Below are positions 23,628-32,423 of a stretch of DNA of 64,000 nucleotides, piece by piece (the stretch's first letter is position 1; each line of letters begins with the position of its first letter). The notes beneath the pieces are model-generated. The model ran no database searches and was not told the DNA's origin. It worked only from the letters and a program-made list of their open reading frames with translations. A program made the position numbers and the translations under genes. The DNA is from Tritonibacter aquimaris (GTDB lineage: Bacteria > Pseudomonadota > Alphaproteobacteria > Rhodobacterales > Rhodobacteraceae), in contig NZ_WIXK01000005.1 of NCBI RefSeq assembly GCF_009617595.1, forward strand, positions 124,001 to 188,000. The letters are read 5' to 3'.

Positions 23628-25844
23628 CTAGGTTTTTTGTGATGTGGTGAGCGAGCTGATGATTGCTTTCAGCTCTTCTGGAGCAAACGGCTTATAGAGC
23701 AGATTGACCGCCAGATTATGCGCGATATCGCTGAGCTCCTTACTGCGGTTTGCCGAAATCAGACATGCTGGGGTGTAGCCGTAGCGTTTGCGCAGGTTTA
23801 TGATTGCATCACTGCCCAATGCACCATCATCAAGCTGCATGTCTGCAACAATGAAGTCCGGCACCACGCCGATCTCTTCAAGCAGTTCAAAAGCTACATC
23901 TTCACTGGGGCAAGGTAGTACACTTGTGCCCCAGTTTTCGATGGTAATTGCCAATGCATTTCGCAGATCCTGATCATTTTCAATCAACAATACGATCAGA
24001 TCAGCAAAGGAATCCTCTGTTGGATCCGGTTCGGGGGCGTGGCTGGTGTTTGGGAGCGCGTGTTCGGTTGCGCGCGGCACTTCCACCGCAAAGACCGTTC
24101 CTTTCCCGATCGTAGAGCGCAGGCTAATCGGGTGGCGCAGCAGGCCACAGGCGCGCTCAACAATGGCGAGACCCAGGCCAAGGCCTTCGGCTGCGCTGGC
24201 GGTTGCATGCACCCGGTGAAACTCGGTGAAAATCTTGCCTTGCTCTGCGTCGTCTATGCCAACGCCCGTGTCCCAGACCTCAATCCGAATAGAATTGGCG
24301 AGATTGCGCACCCCCACAAGGATCCGGCCAGCTTCGGTGTAGCGGATCGCGTTGGACATCAGGTTTTGCAGAATGCGTCGCAAATAGGTTGGGTCGCTCA
24401 TCACCACCGCCGAGGTGTTTAAGACACGAAAATCCAGCCCTTTTTCATCGGCGCGATGGCGCAACTCATCTTGCAGCTGCTCCAGTATCTGGCACAGCGG
24501 CACCGCAGAAATATGAACGCTGGCCTTTTTCGAATCCAATTTGGAAATGTCCAGCAATGCTTCCAGAATGCTTTCAACGCTTTCCAGCGCGCTGCCAGCT
24601 TTGGCCAATAACGCCTGAGCGGGCTCGTTGGAAAACTCCTGTTCAACTGTCGCCAGATAGAGCTTTGCCGCCGAAAGTGGTTGCAACAGATCGTGTGAGG
24701 CTGCCGCGACAAACCGGCTTTTGGAGGCATTGGCCCGTTCCGCATCCCCCAATGCATCTTCCAGTTCGAGCGTGCGCTCAAGGACACGTTGCTCCAGGGT
24801 TTCCTTGGCTTCGGTCATGGTGCGAATGGCCTGACGCTCGGCTGAAACATCGGTGAAACTGGTCACAAAGCCGCCATCAGGCATTTCCTGCATAAACACT
24901 GCAAGGAAGCGATTGTCTGGGCCGGTAATTTCATAAGAAAGCGGCGGTCGGCCCTCATCATTTTGTGCCCAGCCGATCACGTCTTTGGGGCACATATCAT
25001 CGGTGAACGCGAAGTTATTGCTCAGCTGTGCAAAAATAGTGGGAAAGCGGCTACCAAACTGAAACTGGCTGGCGGGGATGGATAACAGCTCTCCCAGGCG
25101 GCGGTTCCAGCCAACCAAACGGCCAAGCGGGTCGAAGATGCAGACACCTTGGCGCAAATGCTCCAGAGTGGCCTGGATCAGTCGCGACTGATCATCCATC
25201 AGCTTTTCGCGCTCGCGCCGTTCAAGGCGCATAATGTCGGATACATCGGTTTGCAAAATCACCGTGCCGCCGTCTGATGTACGATGTTCGCTGACCTGAA
25301 CCCAACGATGCCCAGTCATGCGCACGTTAAAAATCACACTGCTGTCGTGGTGGCGTTCGAGACGTCGTTTGGCCCATTCTTCGGGGCATTCTGATTTTGG
25401 CAAAGCCAAGAACCGGCTTTGCGAGACCAGATCCACATATTCGTCAAATTTAAGACTGGGAAGCAGATGTTTGCGCACATCAGGCATATGCATGCCAAAG
25501 CGGCTGTTACACATCACCAATTCTTCATCGGAATTAAACAGCGCAAAGCCTTCTTGCACCGTTTCAATCGCATTGGCGAGGTTTGAACGTGCTGCTTCGG
25601 TCTCGCGGTTGGCGGCGGTTAGTGCTGCGTTGGATTGATTGAGCAGATCCAGCGCCCGCTCCAGATCTCTGGTGCGGCTGCGCACTTCGTCTTCCAACAG
25701 GACAGCACGTTGAAACTGCGTATAGGCCAGACCTGATGCGTCGGTGTCCTGTTCCACCCGACGCATCAGGGTTTCAACAATGCGCAGCAGCTTTTCGTTT
25801 TGCCGTTCAAGCGAGTCCTGCGGATTGATCAAAGTGTTGAGCAT
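23628..25844 (-). CDS. Cytoplasmic PAS hybrid histidine kinase with receiver domain
   Basis: A 738-residue sensor kinase. An N-terminal coiled region (about 10-95) is followed by two PAS-type domains (about 90-200 and 215-340) and a coiled linker. The dimerisation domain has the phospho-acceptor in AAASHDLLQPLSAAKLYL. An ATPase domain (LMSNAIRYT; DTGVGIDDAE; GLGLGLAIVERAC) and a C-terminal receiver (VLLIENDQDLRNAL; acceptor Asp in FIVADMQLDDG; K in LLYKPFAPEE) follow. There are no membrane helices. It lies three bases after the FIST gene. Kinases of this build with FIST and LuxR-type regulators control PQQ alcohol oxidation in Pseudomonas; that role is inferred here. Confidence 0.92.
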   Translation of the reverse strand: MLNTLINPQDSLERQNEKLLRIVETLMRRVEQDTDASGLAYTQFQRAVLLEDEVRSRTRDLERALDLLNQSNAALTAANRETEAARSNLANAIETVQEGFALFNSDEELVMCNSRFGMHMPDVRKHLLPSLKFDEYVDLVSQSRFLALPKSECPEEWAKRRLERHHDSSVIFNVRMTGHRWVQVSEHRTSDGGTVILQTDVSDIMRLERREREKLMDDQSRLIQATLEHLRQGVCIFDPLGRLVGWNRRLGELLSIPASQFQFGSRFPTIFAQLSNNFAFTDDMCPKDVIGWAQNDEGRPPLSYEITGPDNRFLAVFMQEMPDGGFVTSFTDVSAERQAIRTMTEAKETLEQRVLERTLELEDALGDAERANASKSRFVAAASHDLLQPLSAAKLYLATVEQEFSNEPAQALLAKAGSALESVESILEALLDISKLDSKKASVHISAVPLCQILEQLQDELRHRADEKGLDFRVLNTSAVVMSDPTYLRRILQNLMSNAIRYTEAGRILVGVRNLANSIRIEVWDTGVGIDDAEQGKIFTEFHRVHATASAAEGLGLGLAIVERACGLLRHPISLRSTIGKGTVFAVEVPRATEHALPNTSHAPEPDPTEDSFADLIVLLIENDQDLRNALAITIENWGTSVLPCPSEDVAFELLEEIGVVPDFIVADMQLDDGALGSDAIINLRKRYGYTPACLISANRSKELSDIAHNLAVNLLYKPFAPEELKAIISSLTTSQKT

Positions 25845-25847
25845 AGA

Positions 25848-27020
25848 TCAGGCGGGCTCCTCAGGCGGGTAGATCGCGACCCCGGTCATGGTCTGGTTTA
25901 CGTGCATTGAGTTGATCTGTTCACCATAGGTGCAAAAGCCAACCACGCGGTTTTCTGTCAGAACACGTGAGATTTCGCGGGTCAGCTGTTTTTGTTGCGC
26001 TTCTTGTCGGCGCAGAACACAGTCACAGGCCAGCACGAGGGCAGGTTCACCCTGATCGCGCAGCTCATCCATCTCATGTTGCAGGTGTTTTACCATATCT
26101 GCAGGATCCGCAAGTGTGAGCACCACACCTTCGTCAATGGCGGAATAAAACACCAGATCACCATTGTCACACATGCGCTGGATTGATCGAACATGGTGAC
26201 TGCCGCCGACACGAACCACCACAGGGTGCGCTGCAAAGGTGAACGTTGTAAGGTTCTCTGGATCCTTGCCGAGCAAACGTGCGTATTCGCGCGCAGCCGG
26301 TTCCGCATTGATTTCGCGTACAATGCGACGGTCAGGATCTGCCCCAGTGACCACCATACGATCCTGTGTTGGTTTCATATGGTCGCTGTTCAATATGCGA
26401 ATGGGGCAAAGGGTGCGAACCTGGATCAGAACCGCCGCGTTGGAGCGCGCTATCCCATTGTTGATGACGTAGGTGCGTTGAAAATCGGTGCCATCGCCAG
26501 AGGATCCCCCAAATAGGGGCACCGGTCCCAACCCCGGCGCGAGGTCGCTCACCAAGGCATCTTCTTTGGTCGAAAGCCCATCAATCATCAGAAAGCTGAA
26601 TTCATGCTCCCAAGTTGGGGTTTCCTGCGCCATTTCATGTCGATTGCGCACAAGCTGGTCGATGAGCGCCTGACTGTTGTATGTGTCCAGATTGTCGATT
26701 GGTAGAATTCGCGAGCAGAAATGCCGCCTGGGCAGTCCCAGCGCCACGATCTCTCCTTCGGTATAACCGGTTTCTCCGATCTCTCCCGCTGTGGTGCAGC
26801 CAACGTATGGAGCTGGTCGAAAAAAGCGGGCAGCCTGCGCAGTGATGCGCGCAACATCTGCGTCAGGCGACACAAATAGAATTACAAGTTCCAGATCGTT
26901 CGGCCCAAGCGCTTGCGCCAGTTTTTCGATTGCATGTGGGTCACTGGCACTGGCAAAGGCGGAACGCACGATATCACCAGCACCTTTCAGTGCTGGAGCA
27001 ACGTCAAGTTGCTGGCGCAT
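25848..27020 (-). CDS. FIST-domain sensory protein
   Basis: A 390-residue soluble protein with an N-terminal FIST domain (GDIVRSAFASASDPHAIEKL; SPDADVARITAQAARFF; PYVGCTTAGEIGETGYTEGE) and a FIST C-terminal domain (about 215-370, GFCTYGEQINSMHVNQTMTG near the end). FIST domains are predicted to bind small ligands such as amino acids. The GGAGGAG before the ATG supports the start. It sits between the response regulator and the hybrid kinase on one transcript and probably feeds a signal into that kinase. Confidence 0.9.
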   Translation of the reverse strand: MRQQLDVAPALKGAGDIVRSAFASASDPHAIEKLAQALGPNDLELVILFVSPDADVARITAQAARFFRPAPYVGCTTAGEIGETGYTEGEIVALGLPRRHFCSRILPIDNLDTYNSQALIDQLVRNRHEMAQETPTWEHEFSFLMIDGLSTKEDALVSDLAPGLGPVPLFGGSSGDGTDFQRTYVINNGIARSNAAVLIQVRTLCPIRILNSDHMKPTQDRMVVTGADPDRRIVREINAEPAAREYARLLGKDPENLTTFTFAAHPVVVRVGGSHHVRSIQRMCDNGDLVFYSAIDEGVVLTLADPADMVKHLQHEMDELRDQGEPALVLACDCVLRRQEAQQKQLTREISRVLTENRVVGFCTYGEQINSMHVNQTMTGVAIYPPEEPA

Positions 27021-27062
27021 TCGGTCTCCTCCCCCGAACTATACGCAATTATCTTACGCAGG

Positions 27063-27755
27063 TCAGTTGCGATCTTGCAATACGCTGTCGAAGCTCGCTT
27101 CTTTGGCAATCAAAACAGCCTGGGTGCGGCTTTGGACGCCGAGCTTGCGCATGATCGCTGTGACATGGGCTTTCACCGTGGTTTCAGCAATCGAAAGATC
27201 GTAGGCAATCTGCTTGTTTAGTTTGCCTTCACAAATCAAACGCAAAATGCGCGCTTGCTGATTGGTAAGCGATGTCAGCCGTGAAATCGCATCATCGGTT
27301 GAGGTTTCAGCCTCTTTGTCGAGCAACATGTAACCCGGCGGCACAAAGCGCTGCCCCTGCTGCAGGGTCTTGAACGCGTCCTGAAACACGGCGCGTTGGC
27401 TGTGTTTAGGCACAAAACCGGACGCACCCGCGTGGATCACTGAGCTGATGACGCGGTTGTCGGCCATCGAAGACACCACAATGATCGGCACTTTCACCAT
27501 ATTGCGCAGGCTGATTACCCCTTCGAGCCCGTTTACATCGGGCAAGTTAAGATCGAGCACAACCACATCCGGTGCGCCCTCAGCTTTGATGCGGTTCATG
27601 GCGGTGTTGAGATCCGGCGCCGTTTCGATCTGAGCAATCCCAATAGAGGCCTGCAATGTCATCGAAAGCGCGTCGCAAAACAGCGGGTGGTCGTCCACGA
27701 TCAGCGCCGTCTTGAATTCATGGGGCGTATTGTCGGGCAACTCGTTCATCCACAT
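27063..27755 (-). CDS. NarL/LuxR-type response regulator
   Basis: A 230-residue two-component regulator. The receiver has the acidic pair in LIVDDHPLFCDAL, the phospho-acceptor Asp in VVVLDLNLPDVNG, and the Lys in FVPKHSQRAVFQDAF. The C-terminal LuxR helix-turn-helix reads LTNQQARILRLICEGKLNKQ, then IAYDLSIAETTVKAHVTAIM. It heads the regulator-FIST-kinase operon, which lies directly downstream of the PQQ dehydrogenase gene. It is the probable activator of the island. The exact start is unclear (ATG at 27755 or 27749, GTG at 27758), and no good ribosome site decides it. Confidence 0.9.
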   Translation of the reverse strand: MWMNELPDNTPHEFKTALIVDDHPLFCDALSMTLQASIGIAQIETAPDLNTAMNRIKAEGAPDVVVLDLNLPDVNGLEGVISLRNMVKVPIIVVSSMADNRVISSVIHAGASGFVPKHSQRAVFQDAFKTLQQGQRFVPPGYMLLDKEAETSTDDAISRLTSLTNQQARILRLICEGKLNKQIAYDLSIAETTVKAHVTAIMRKLGVQSRTQAVLIAKEASFDSVLQDRN

Positions 27756-27898
27756 CACTCTTCGCTAGTAGTATAACTAGATGCTAGCAAAACCCGCCTA
27801 GCAAGCCCATTAGGAGAAAGGTCGTATATAATTCCGCGACACAGAAAACTGCGCACCCGAAAGTGCGCAGTTCATTGGCTTGTCAGTAAATTCAGGGA
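27756..27898 (-). promoter_or_regulatory. Gap with promoter of regulator operon and GGTCGTA site
   Basis: Between the dehydrogenase stop and the regulator start. AGGTCGTATATAATTCC lies at 27819-27835, similar to blocks before the cytochrome and before the dehydrogenase. The hexamer CTAGCA recurs in the stretch 27773-27804. A seven-base match can arise by chance. Confidence 0.4.
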
Positions 27899-29665
27899 TT
27901 AGTTGTTTGAAGCCAACTGTTTGGGCAGACGGAATGTCCAGATCATGCCACCCTGGTTCAGGTAGTTCACTTTCTTGGCAACCTCACCACCCCAAAGCGG
28001 AACAGCGCCACCCCAGCCAGATGCAATCGAGACATATTGCTCGCCATCTTGCTCCCAGGTGACAGGCTGGCCCACGATGCCGGAGCCGGTCTGGAAGGAC
28101 CAGAGGACTTCGCCGGTTTCATCATCCAGTGCAATGAATTTGCCCTCAGGCGTGCCAGTGAACACAAGGCCACCTGCAGTGGTCATCACACCACCCCAAA
28201 GCGGCGAGTCGTTCTTATATTCCCACTTGATGTCACCGGTGGAAGGATCGATCGCCTTGAGGCTGCCGATGTGGTCCTCGTAGTTTGGCTTAATGGTAAA
28301 GCCCGCGCCGAGGTAGGCCGCACCTTTTTTGTAGGTGATCGGCTCGTTCCAGATATCCATGCCCCATTCGTTGGAAGGCACATAGAAATTCCCGGTGCGC
28401 TGGCTAAAGGCCATCGGCATCCAGTTTTTACCACCCAGGAACGAGGGCGAAGCAAAGATGACCTCACCCTTCTTGCCATCTGCAGCCGCGGATGGGTTGC
28501 CGGGGCGGTTGGCTTCGTTGAAAATGGGACGCCCTGTTTCATCAATGCCAGAGGCCCAGCTGATGTCTTTGACAAAGGGGGTTGCGGACAGGAATGCGCC
28601 ATCTTCGCGGTTGAGAACGTAGAAGAACCCGTTGCGGTCAGCAGTGGCGTAACGTTTGTTGCCCGCAGTATCCGTGAAAGGCACAACTTCGTTTACGCCG
28701 TCATAATCCCAACCTTCGCGTGGCGTGGTCTGGAAGTGCCATTTGATTTCACCGTTTGACGGATCAATACCAACACGGCTTGCCGCATAGAGGTTATCAC
28801 CTTTGTTGCCTTCAAGCGGGGTGCCCGCGCCGCGCAGGTGGCTGTTCCACGGTGCGGGGTTGCCTGCGCCAAAAACCAGCGTGTCGGTGTCAGCATCATA
28901 GGACCCGCCAAGCCAGGTTGCACCACCGCCGGTTTTCCACATATCGCCGGGCCAGGTCGCGTTGAGCTCGCCGGTCATGGTCGAAGGTTCACCATTGAGC
29001 GTGCCCATGTGGCCCTCAATCATCGGGCGGGTCCAAACCAGATCACCGTTTTCCGCGTCATAGGCATAGACCATACCAACAACGCCAAATTCACCACCTG
29101 AGTTGCCAACAACAACTTTGCCGTCGACGATCAGCGGAGCTGCTGTATAGGAATAGCCTGCTTTATAGTCGGCAATTTTTTTGCGCCACTCAACCTTGCC
29201 GGTCTTAAGGTTCAGCGCAACAATACGCGCGTCCAGCGTGCCAAAGTAGAATTTGTCGCCGTAGATCGCACCGCCGCGGTTAATCACATCGCAGCAAGGC
29301 AGAATGCCTTCCGGCAAACGCGCATCATATTGCCAGATCTCCTCGCCGGTTTTGACGTCGATTGCATAGACGCGGCTGTAAGAGCCGGTCACATACATAA
29401 TGCCGTCGTAAATCAATGGCTGGGTTTCTTGGCCGCGCTGCTTTTCACCACCCAGCGAAAACGCCCAAGCTGGCACAAGGTTTTTCACATTGTCTTTGTT
29501 GAGCGTTTCCAACGGGCTGTAGCGCTGCAGATGGCGCCCCATGCCGTTGGTCACAATTTGATCGGTAATTGTTTGATCGTTTTTCAGATCGTCTTCGGTA
29601 ACACCTGCCTGAGCAAGACTGGCTGTCAGTGCGCCCGCAACAACCGCTGCTATGAACCGTTTCAT
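27899..29665 (-). CDS. PQQ-dependent alcohol dehydrogenase, lanthanide type (ExaF/PedH-like)
   Basis: A 588-residue periplasmic quinoprotein that oxidises primary alcohols and passes electrons to cytochrome c. The signal peptide [20 protein letters not shown] is followed by an eight-bladed propeller. Key residues: vicinal Cys 124-125 ([11 protein letters not shown]), metal ligands E192 (GGEFG) and N269 (GAGNPAPWN), catalytic D320 and a second Asp D322 in G-W-D-Y-D-G. The D-Y-D motif marks lanthanide enzymes; calcium enzymes have another residue at the second Asp. N-terminal [13 protein letters not shown] is nearer ExaA/PedE/PedH than XoxF. GGGAGG before the ATG at 29665 fixes the start. Confidence 0.9.
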   Translation of the reverse strand: MKRFIAAVVAGALTASLAQAGVTEDDLKNDQTITDQIVTNGMGRHLQRYSPLETLNKDNVKNLVPAWAFSLGGEKQRGQETQPLIYDGIMYVTGSYSRVYAIDVKTGEEIWQYDARLPEGILPCCDVINRGGAIYGDKFYFGTLDARIVALNLKTGKVEWRKKIADYKAGYSYTAAPLIVDGKVVVGNSGGEFGVVGMVYAYDAENGDLVWTRPMIEGHMGTLNGEPSTMTGELNATWPGDMWKTGGGATWLGGSYDADTDTLVFGAGNPAPWNSHLRGAGTPLEGNKGDNLYAASRVGIDPSNGEIKWHFQTTPREGWDYDGVNEVVPFTDTAGNKRYATADRNGFFYVLNREDGAFLSATPFVKDISWASGIDETGRPIFNEANRPGNPSAAADGKKGEVIFASPSFLGGKNWMPMAFSQRTGNFYVPSNEWGMDIWNEPITYKKGAAYLGAGFTIKPNYEDHIGSLKAIDPSTGDIKWEYKNDSPLWGGVMTTAGGLVFTGTPEGKFIALDDETGEVLWSFQTGSGIVGQPVTWEQDGEQYVSIASGWGGAVPLWGGEVAKKVNYLNQGGMIWTFRLPKQLASNN

Positions 29666-29766
29666 GTGGTTCCTCCCGTTGGCTTTCCTCTCCACAGCCC
29701 GCGCGCGAGTTAACAGGCGAGCTGGGGAGTATTATCAAAGGCAACCGAAGTTCGTGGTATTGGCCA

Positions 29767-29782
29767 ATGGTCGTACGACCAT
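29767..29782. promoter_or_regulatory. Perfect palindrome before the PQQ dehydrogenase
   Basis: ATGGTCGT and ACGACCAT are exact complements with no spacer, 102 bases before the dehydrogenase start. The half-site GGTCGTA recurs in other promoters of the island. A candidate dimer site for the response regulator; the rest of the 158-base gap (29666-29823) has no gene. Confidence 0.5.
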
Positions 29783-29823
29783 GAATGTATCTATTTATCA
29801 GATCGTTAGGAGGTGATTTTAGG

Positions 29824-30372
29824 CTAGAAAAGTGGTGCATACTTCCAGTTGTCTGCATCAGGTGTGACCTCATCCAGATCATAGTCTGCCCCTTGCAGCC
29901 TGCGGGCGATCTCTAGACCTTCAGTGGCAGCCTCATCCACCAGGGCGCGCCCCTGTGTCATGTCCTGCGTCACGCCGTGGCCGCGCATCAGATCCAGCCC
30001 ATAGTTGAACTTGCCAATGGGGTCGCCAGCTTCGGCTGCGCGCCGATCCCAATTGGCGGCGGCATCCGGGTTATATTCTCCGCCAAGGCCGTTGTTATCA
30101 AGCTGGCTCATCCAGGTCATTGCGCCCGTGTATCCTGCTTCGGCACAGGCTTCAAAAAGGTCGCGTGCCATCGCATGACGGCCGGATTTCGTGATGTAAT
30201 ATCCGGTGGCGCAGGTGGTCATATTGGTGACGCCATTGTCCAGATTACGAAACACCAAACCAAAGCCGCTGTCCTCGGGGTTCAGCGTGCCGTGCTCATC
30301 ATCAATGGTGGTTGTTTCAGCCATGAGTTGAGTCGCGCAGCCCAGTGCCAGGCAGATGGTAAAGTAACGCAT
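29824..30372 (-). CDS. Exported Sel1-repeat protein
   Basis: A 182-residue periplasmic protein with a signal peptide (MRYFTICLALGCATQLMA). It carries Sel1-type helical repeats (ARDLFEACAEAGYTGAMTWM; NWDRRAAEAGDPIGKFNYGL; GRALVDEAATEGLEIARRL), which are protein-binding scaffolds. It lies between the ABC permease and the PQQ dehydrogenase on the same strand; such Sel1 proteins are common beside these enzymes. The reason is not known. A GGTCGTA lies 60 bases before its start. Confidence 0.8.
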   Translation of the reverse strand: MRYFTICLALGCATQLMAETTTIDDEHGTLNPEDSGFGLVFRNLDNGVTNMTTCATGYYITKSGRHAMARDLFEACAEAGYTGAMTWMSQLDNNGLGGEYNPDAAANWDRRAAEAGDPIGKFNYGLDLMRGHGVTQDMTQGRALVDEAATEGLEIARRLQGADYDLDEVTPDADNWKYAPLF

Positions 30373-30442
30373 GATGGTTCTCCCTTTGGCGAGCAGGGTA
30401 GAGATGGGCCATGAGTGGGTCAGTGCGACTTTGGTCGTAAGG

Positions 30443-31234
30443 CTATTTCTTGCGCTGGGTCAGGCCATGTGCGGGATCATACCCCCAAAGCGCCAGAGCC
30501 ATAAATATGGCCCCGGCCAAAGCGGTCCATCCCAATGCGGCCAGATTAAATTCACCATAAAGGGCAAAGCGGATCAGCTCGACCGCGTGGGTGAACGGGT
30601 TCACAGCACAGATGTCGTGCAGCAGCTCTGAGCTTTCGGCCATTTTCCAAAGCGGGTAGAGCGCTGAAGACAGAAAAAACATCGGGAAGATCACAAAGTT
30701 CATCACCCCGGCAAAGTTCTCTAGCTGGCGGATGAGCGATGACAGCATAAGCCCAAGAGCCCCCAATGTAAGGCCGGAAAAAATCAATGCGGGCAGCACA
30801 AGGATGTAGCCTTCCCAAGGTAGCCTGATCCCATAAAGGGCCGCGATCAGCAGAAAAGTATAGACCTGCAGGATTGAGATAACAGAGGCGGCGATCAAGC
30901 GACAGAAAAGCAACCACCACCGGGGCAAAGGGCTGGTCAGCAGCAATCGCATAGACCCCATTTCTCGATCATAGACCAGCGACAGCGCGCTTTGCATGCC
31001 GTTGAACAGGATGATCATGCCGCAAAGACCGGGCACGATGTAGATCTCATAGGTGATATAAGTCTGATAAGGTGGGGTAATCGACAGGCCAAGTGCTGCG
31101 CGAAAACCCGCGGCAAACACGATGAGCCAAACCAGCGGCCGTACAAGAGCAGCAATAAAACGGCCGCGCTGGCGCACGAACCGCAATGCCTCGCGCAAGA
31201 TGATGGCGTGCAGGGCTGTAAACGCTGCCTTCAT
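30443..31234 (-). CDS. ABC-2 type permease of the PQQ alcohol-oxidation cluster
   Basis: A 263-residue inner-membrane protein with six hydrophobic helices (LVRPLVWLIVFAAGFRAALG; YIVPGLCGMIILFNGMQSAL; LIAASVISILQVYTFLLIAA; ILVLPALIFSGLTLGALGLM; MNFVIFPMFFLSSALYPLW; LGWTALAGAIFMALALWGYD). It is the partner of the ATPase gene, whose stop overlaps this start (ATGA at 31231-31234). The family resembles PedC-type permeases found beside quinoprotein ethanol dehydrogenases. The substrate is unknown. Confidence 0.85.
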   Translation of the reverse strand: MKAAFTALHAIILREALRFVRQRGRFIAALVRPLVWLIVFAAGFRAALGLSITPPYQTYITYEIYIVPGLCGMIILFNGMQSALSLVYDREMGSMRLLLTSPLPRWWLLFCRLIAASVISILQVYTFLLIAALYGIRLPWEGYILVLPALIFSGLTLGALGLMLSSLIRQLENFAGVMNFVIFPMFFLSSALYPLWKMAESSELLHDICAVNPFTHAVELIRFALYGEFNLAALGWTALAGAIFMALALWGYDPAHGLTQRKK

Positions 31235-31950
31235 GCGGTTGCCCCGATTTGTGTTAGAAAGAAATCCGCAAGCAGCAGCTTGCCCCGTAAATCGGCGCAA
31301 CTCCCATTGGAGAGCACTGCACCGCGATGGAGCACAACAAGCTGGTCACTGTCTTCCACTTCGTCGGTCAGATGTGTTGCCCAAAGCACGGTTTTACCCG
31401 CACTTCGCGATAGTTCATGTACATGGTTGGTAATGGCGCGCCGACTGGCCGCATCCAGGCCAACGGTGGGTTCATCCAACAACAGCACCGCAGGATCATG
31501 GATCAGACAGCGGGCGATTTCGGCGCGCCGCCTGTGGCCACCGTTCAGATCGCGCACTGTTTCGTGGCGGCGCTCTACCATATCCATACGTTCCAGCGAC
31601 GCGGTGATACGGTGATCAGCCTCTTTGCCGGAAATCCCATGTAGCGCTGCAAAATAACGTAGGTTGCGCTCAACTGAGAGATCCAGATCTAACGTGGTTT
31701 GCTGGAACACGACACCGATCTGGGCCAAAGCCTTGCGCGGGTTTTGTGCAAGGTTTTCACCCGCCACTATAATCTCGCCGTCGCGGCTGGTGAATAATCG
31801 GGTCAAAAGGGCAAACAGCGTGGATTTCCCCGCGCCGTTTGGCCCAAGCAATGCGCAGAAACGGCCCGGTTCAATGGTAAAAGACACGTCACAAAGGGCG
31901 GTCTTGGCGCCATAAGAATAGCTCAAGCCGTTGATCTGCAAACCGTTCAC
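31231..31950 (-). CDS. ABC transporter ATP-binding protein of the PQQ cluster
   Basis: A 239-residue ATPase with Walker A GPNGAGKST (about 36-44), Q-loop VVFQQTTLDLDLSVE, signature LNGGHRRRAEIAR (a variant of LSGGQ), Walker B VLLLDEPTVGLD and the H-loop VLWATHLTDE. It is typical for ABC-2 exporters. Its gene overlaps the upstream exported-protein gene and the downstream permease gene by four bases each, so all three are coupled. It drives the permease; the transported molecule is not shown by sequence. Confidence 0.9.
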   Translation of the reverse strand: MNGLQINGLSYSYGAKTALCDVSFTIEPGRFCALLGPNGAGKSTLFALLTRLFTSRDGEIIVAGENLAQNPRKALAQIGVVFQQTTLDLDLSVERNLRYFAALHGISGKEADHRITASLERMDMVERRHETVRDLNGGHRRRAEIARCLIHDPAVLLLDEPTVGLDAASRRAITNHVHELSRSAGKTVLWATHLTDEVEDSDQLVVLHRGAVLSNGSCADLRGKLLLADFFLTQIGATA

Positions 31951-32399
31951 TTGATGGTGATCTCCAAACGCTGGGTTTCACCGGTGCTGCCAGGGACCTT
32001 CAGGTAGTAGCTTCCCGGTTTGATCGCGACAAAGCCGATCTCCATCTCGCCTGCTTCGTCAAATTCAATACTGTCGACACCAAGGGGGCGGATTTCCAGC
32101 CCTTCCACCACGATCTCATCGACCCAGATGGCACGGAAAAATTCGGGACCGATCAGTGCCAGTTCCTGACTGCCATCGCCTTGGATTTCAAATTCATAGT
32201 AGGTGCCGGACTTCAGCTCCCAAGGGGCATCTGACAAAGGCATGCCCGCAGATAGGGTAATCGGCGACAGATCTTCTTTGTTGCTGGCCGACAGAATCCC
32301 TGCAAGGCCAAAACCCTTGTCATCATCATCGTCCGCCCAGACATGGGTTCCGCTCAGGGCGACGCAGGTCGCAGCAGCAAAAAGTAATGCACGTTTCAT
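31947..32399 (-). CDS. Exported small protein of the PQQ cluster (150 aa)
   Basis: A signal peptide (MKRALLFAAATCVALSGTHVWA) leads into an acidic linker (DDDDDKGFG) that could bind metal, then a single beta-sandwich-like domain with SGTYYEFEIQGDGSQELALI and IKPGSYYLKVPGS. No named family is recognised. The gene lies between the beta-propeller protein (24 bases) and the ABC ATPase (4-base overlap). The five-aspartate run next to a lanthanide-type enzyme is suggestive but proves nothing. Confidence 0.7.
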   Translation of the reverse strand: MKRALLFAAATCVALSGTHVWADDDDDKGFGLAGILSASNKEDLSPITLSAGMPLSDAPWELKSGTYYEFEIQGDGSQELALIGPEFFRAIWVDEIVVEGLEIRPLGVDSIEFDEAGEMEIGFVAIKPGSYYLKVPGSTGETQRLEITIK

Positions 32400-32423
32400 T
32401 AGCTCATCCTCGTAGAAGCAGTC

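Noticed and set aside
28037-28759. Plus-strand frame of 240 codons opposite the PQQ dehydrogenase
   Set aside because: Antisense to a strongly conserved gene, with no domain seen.
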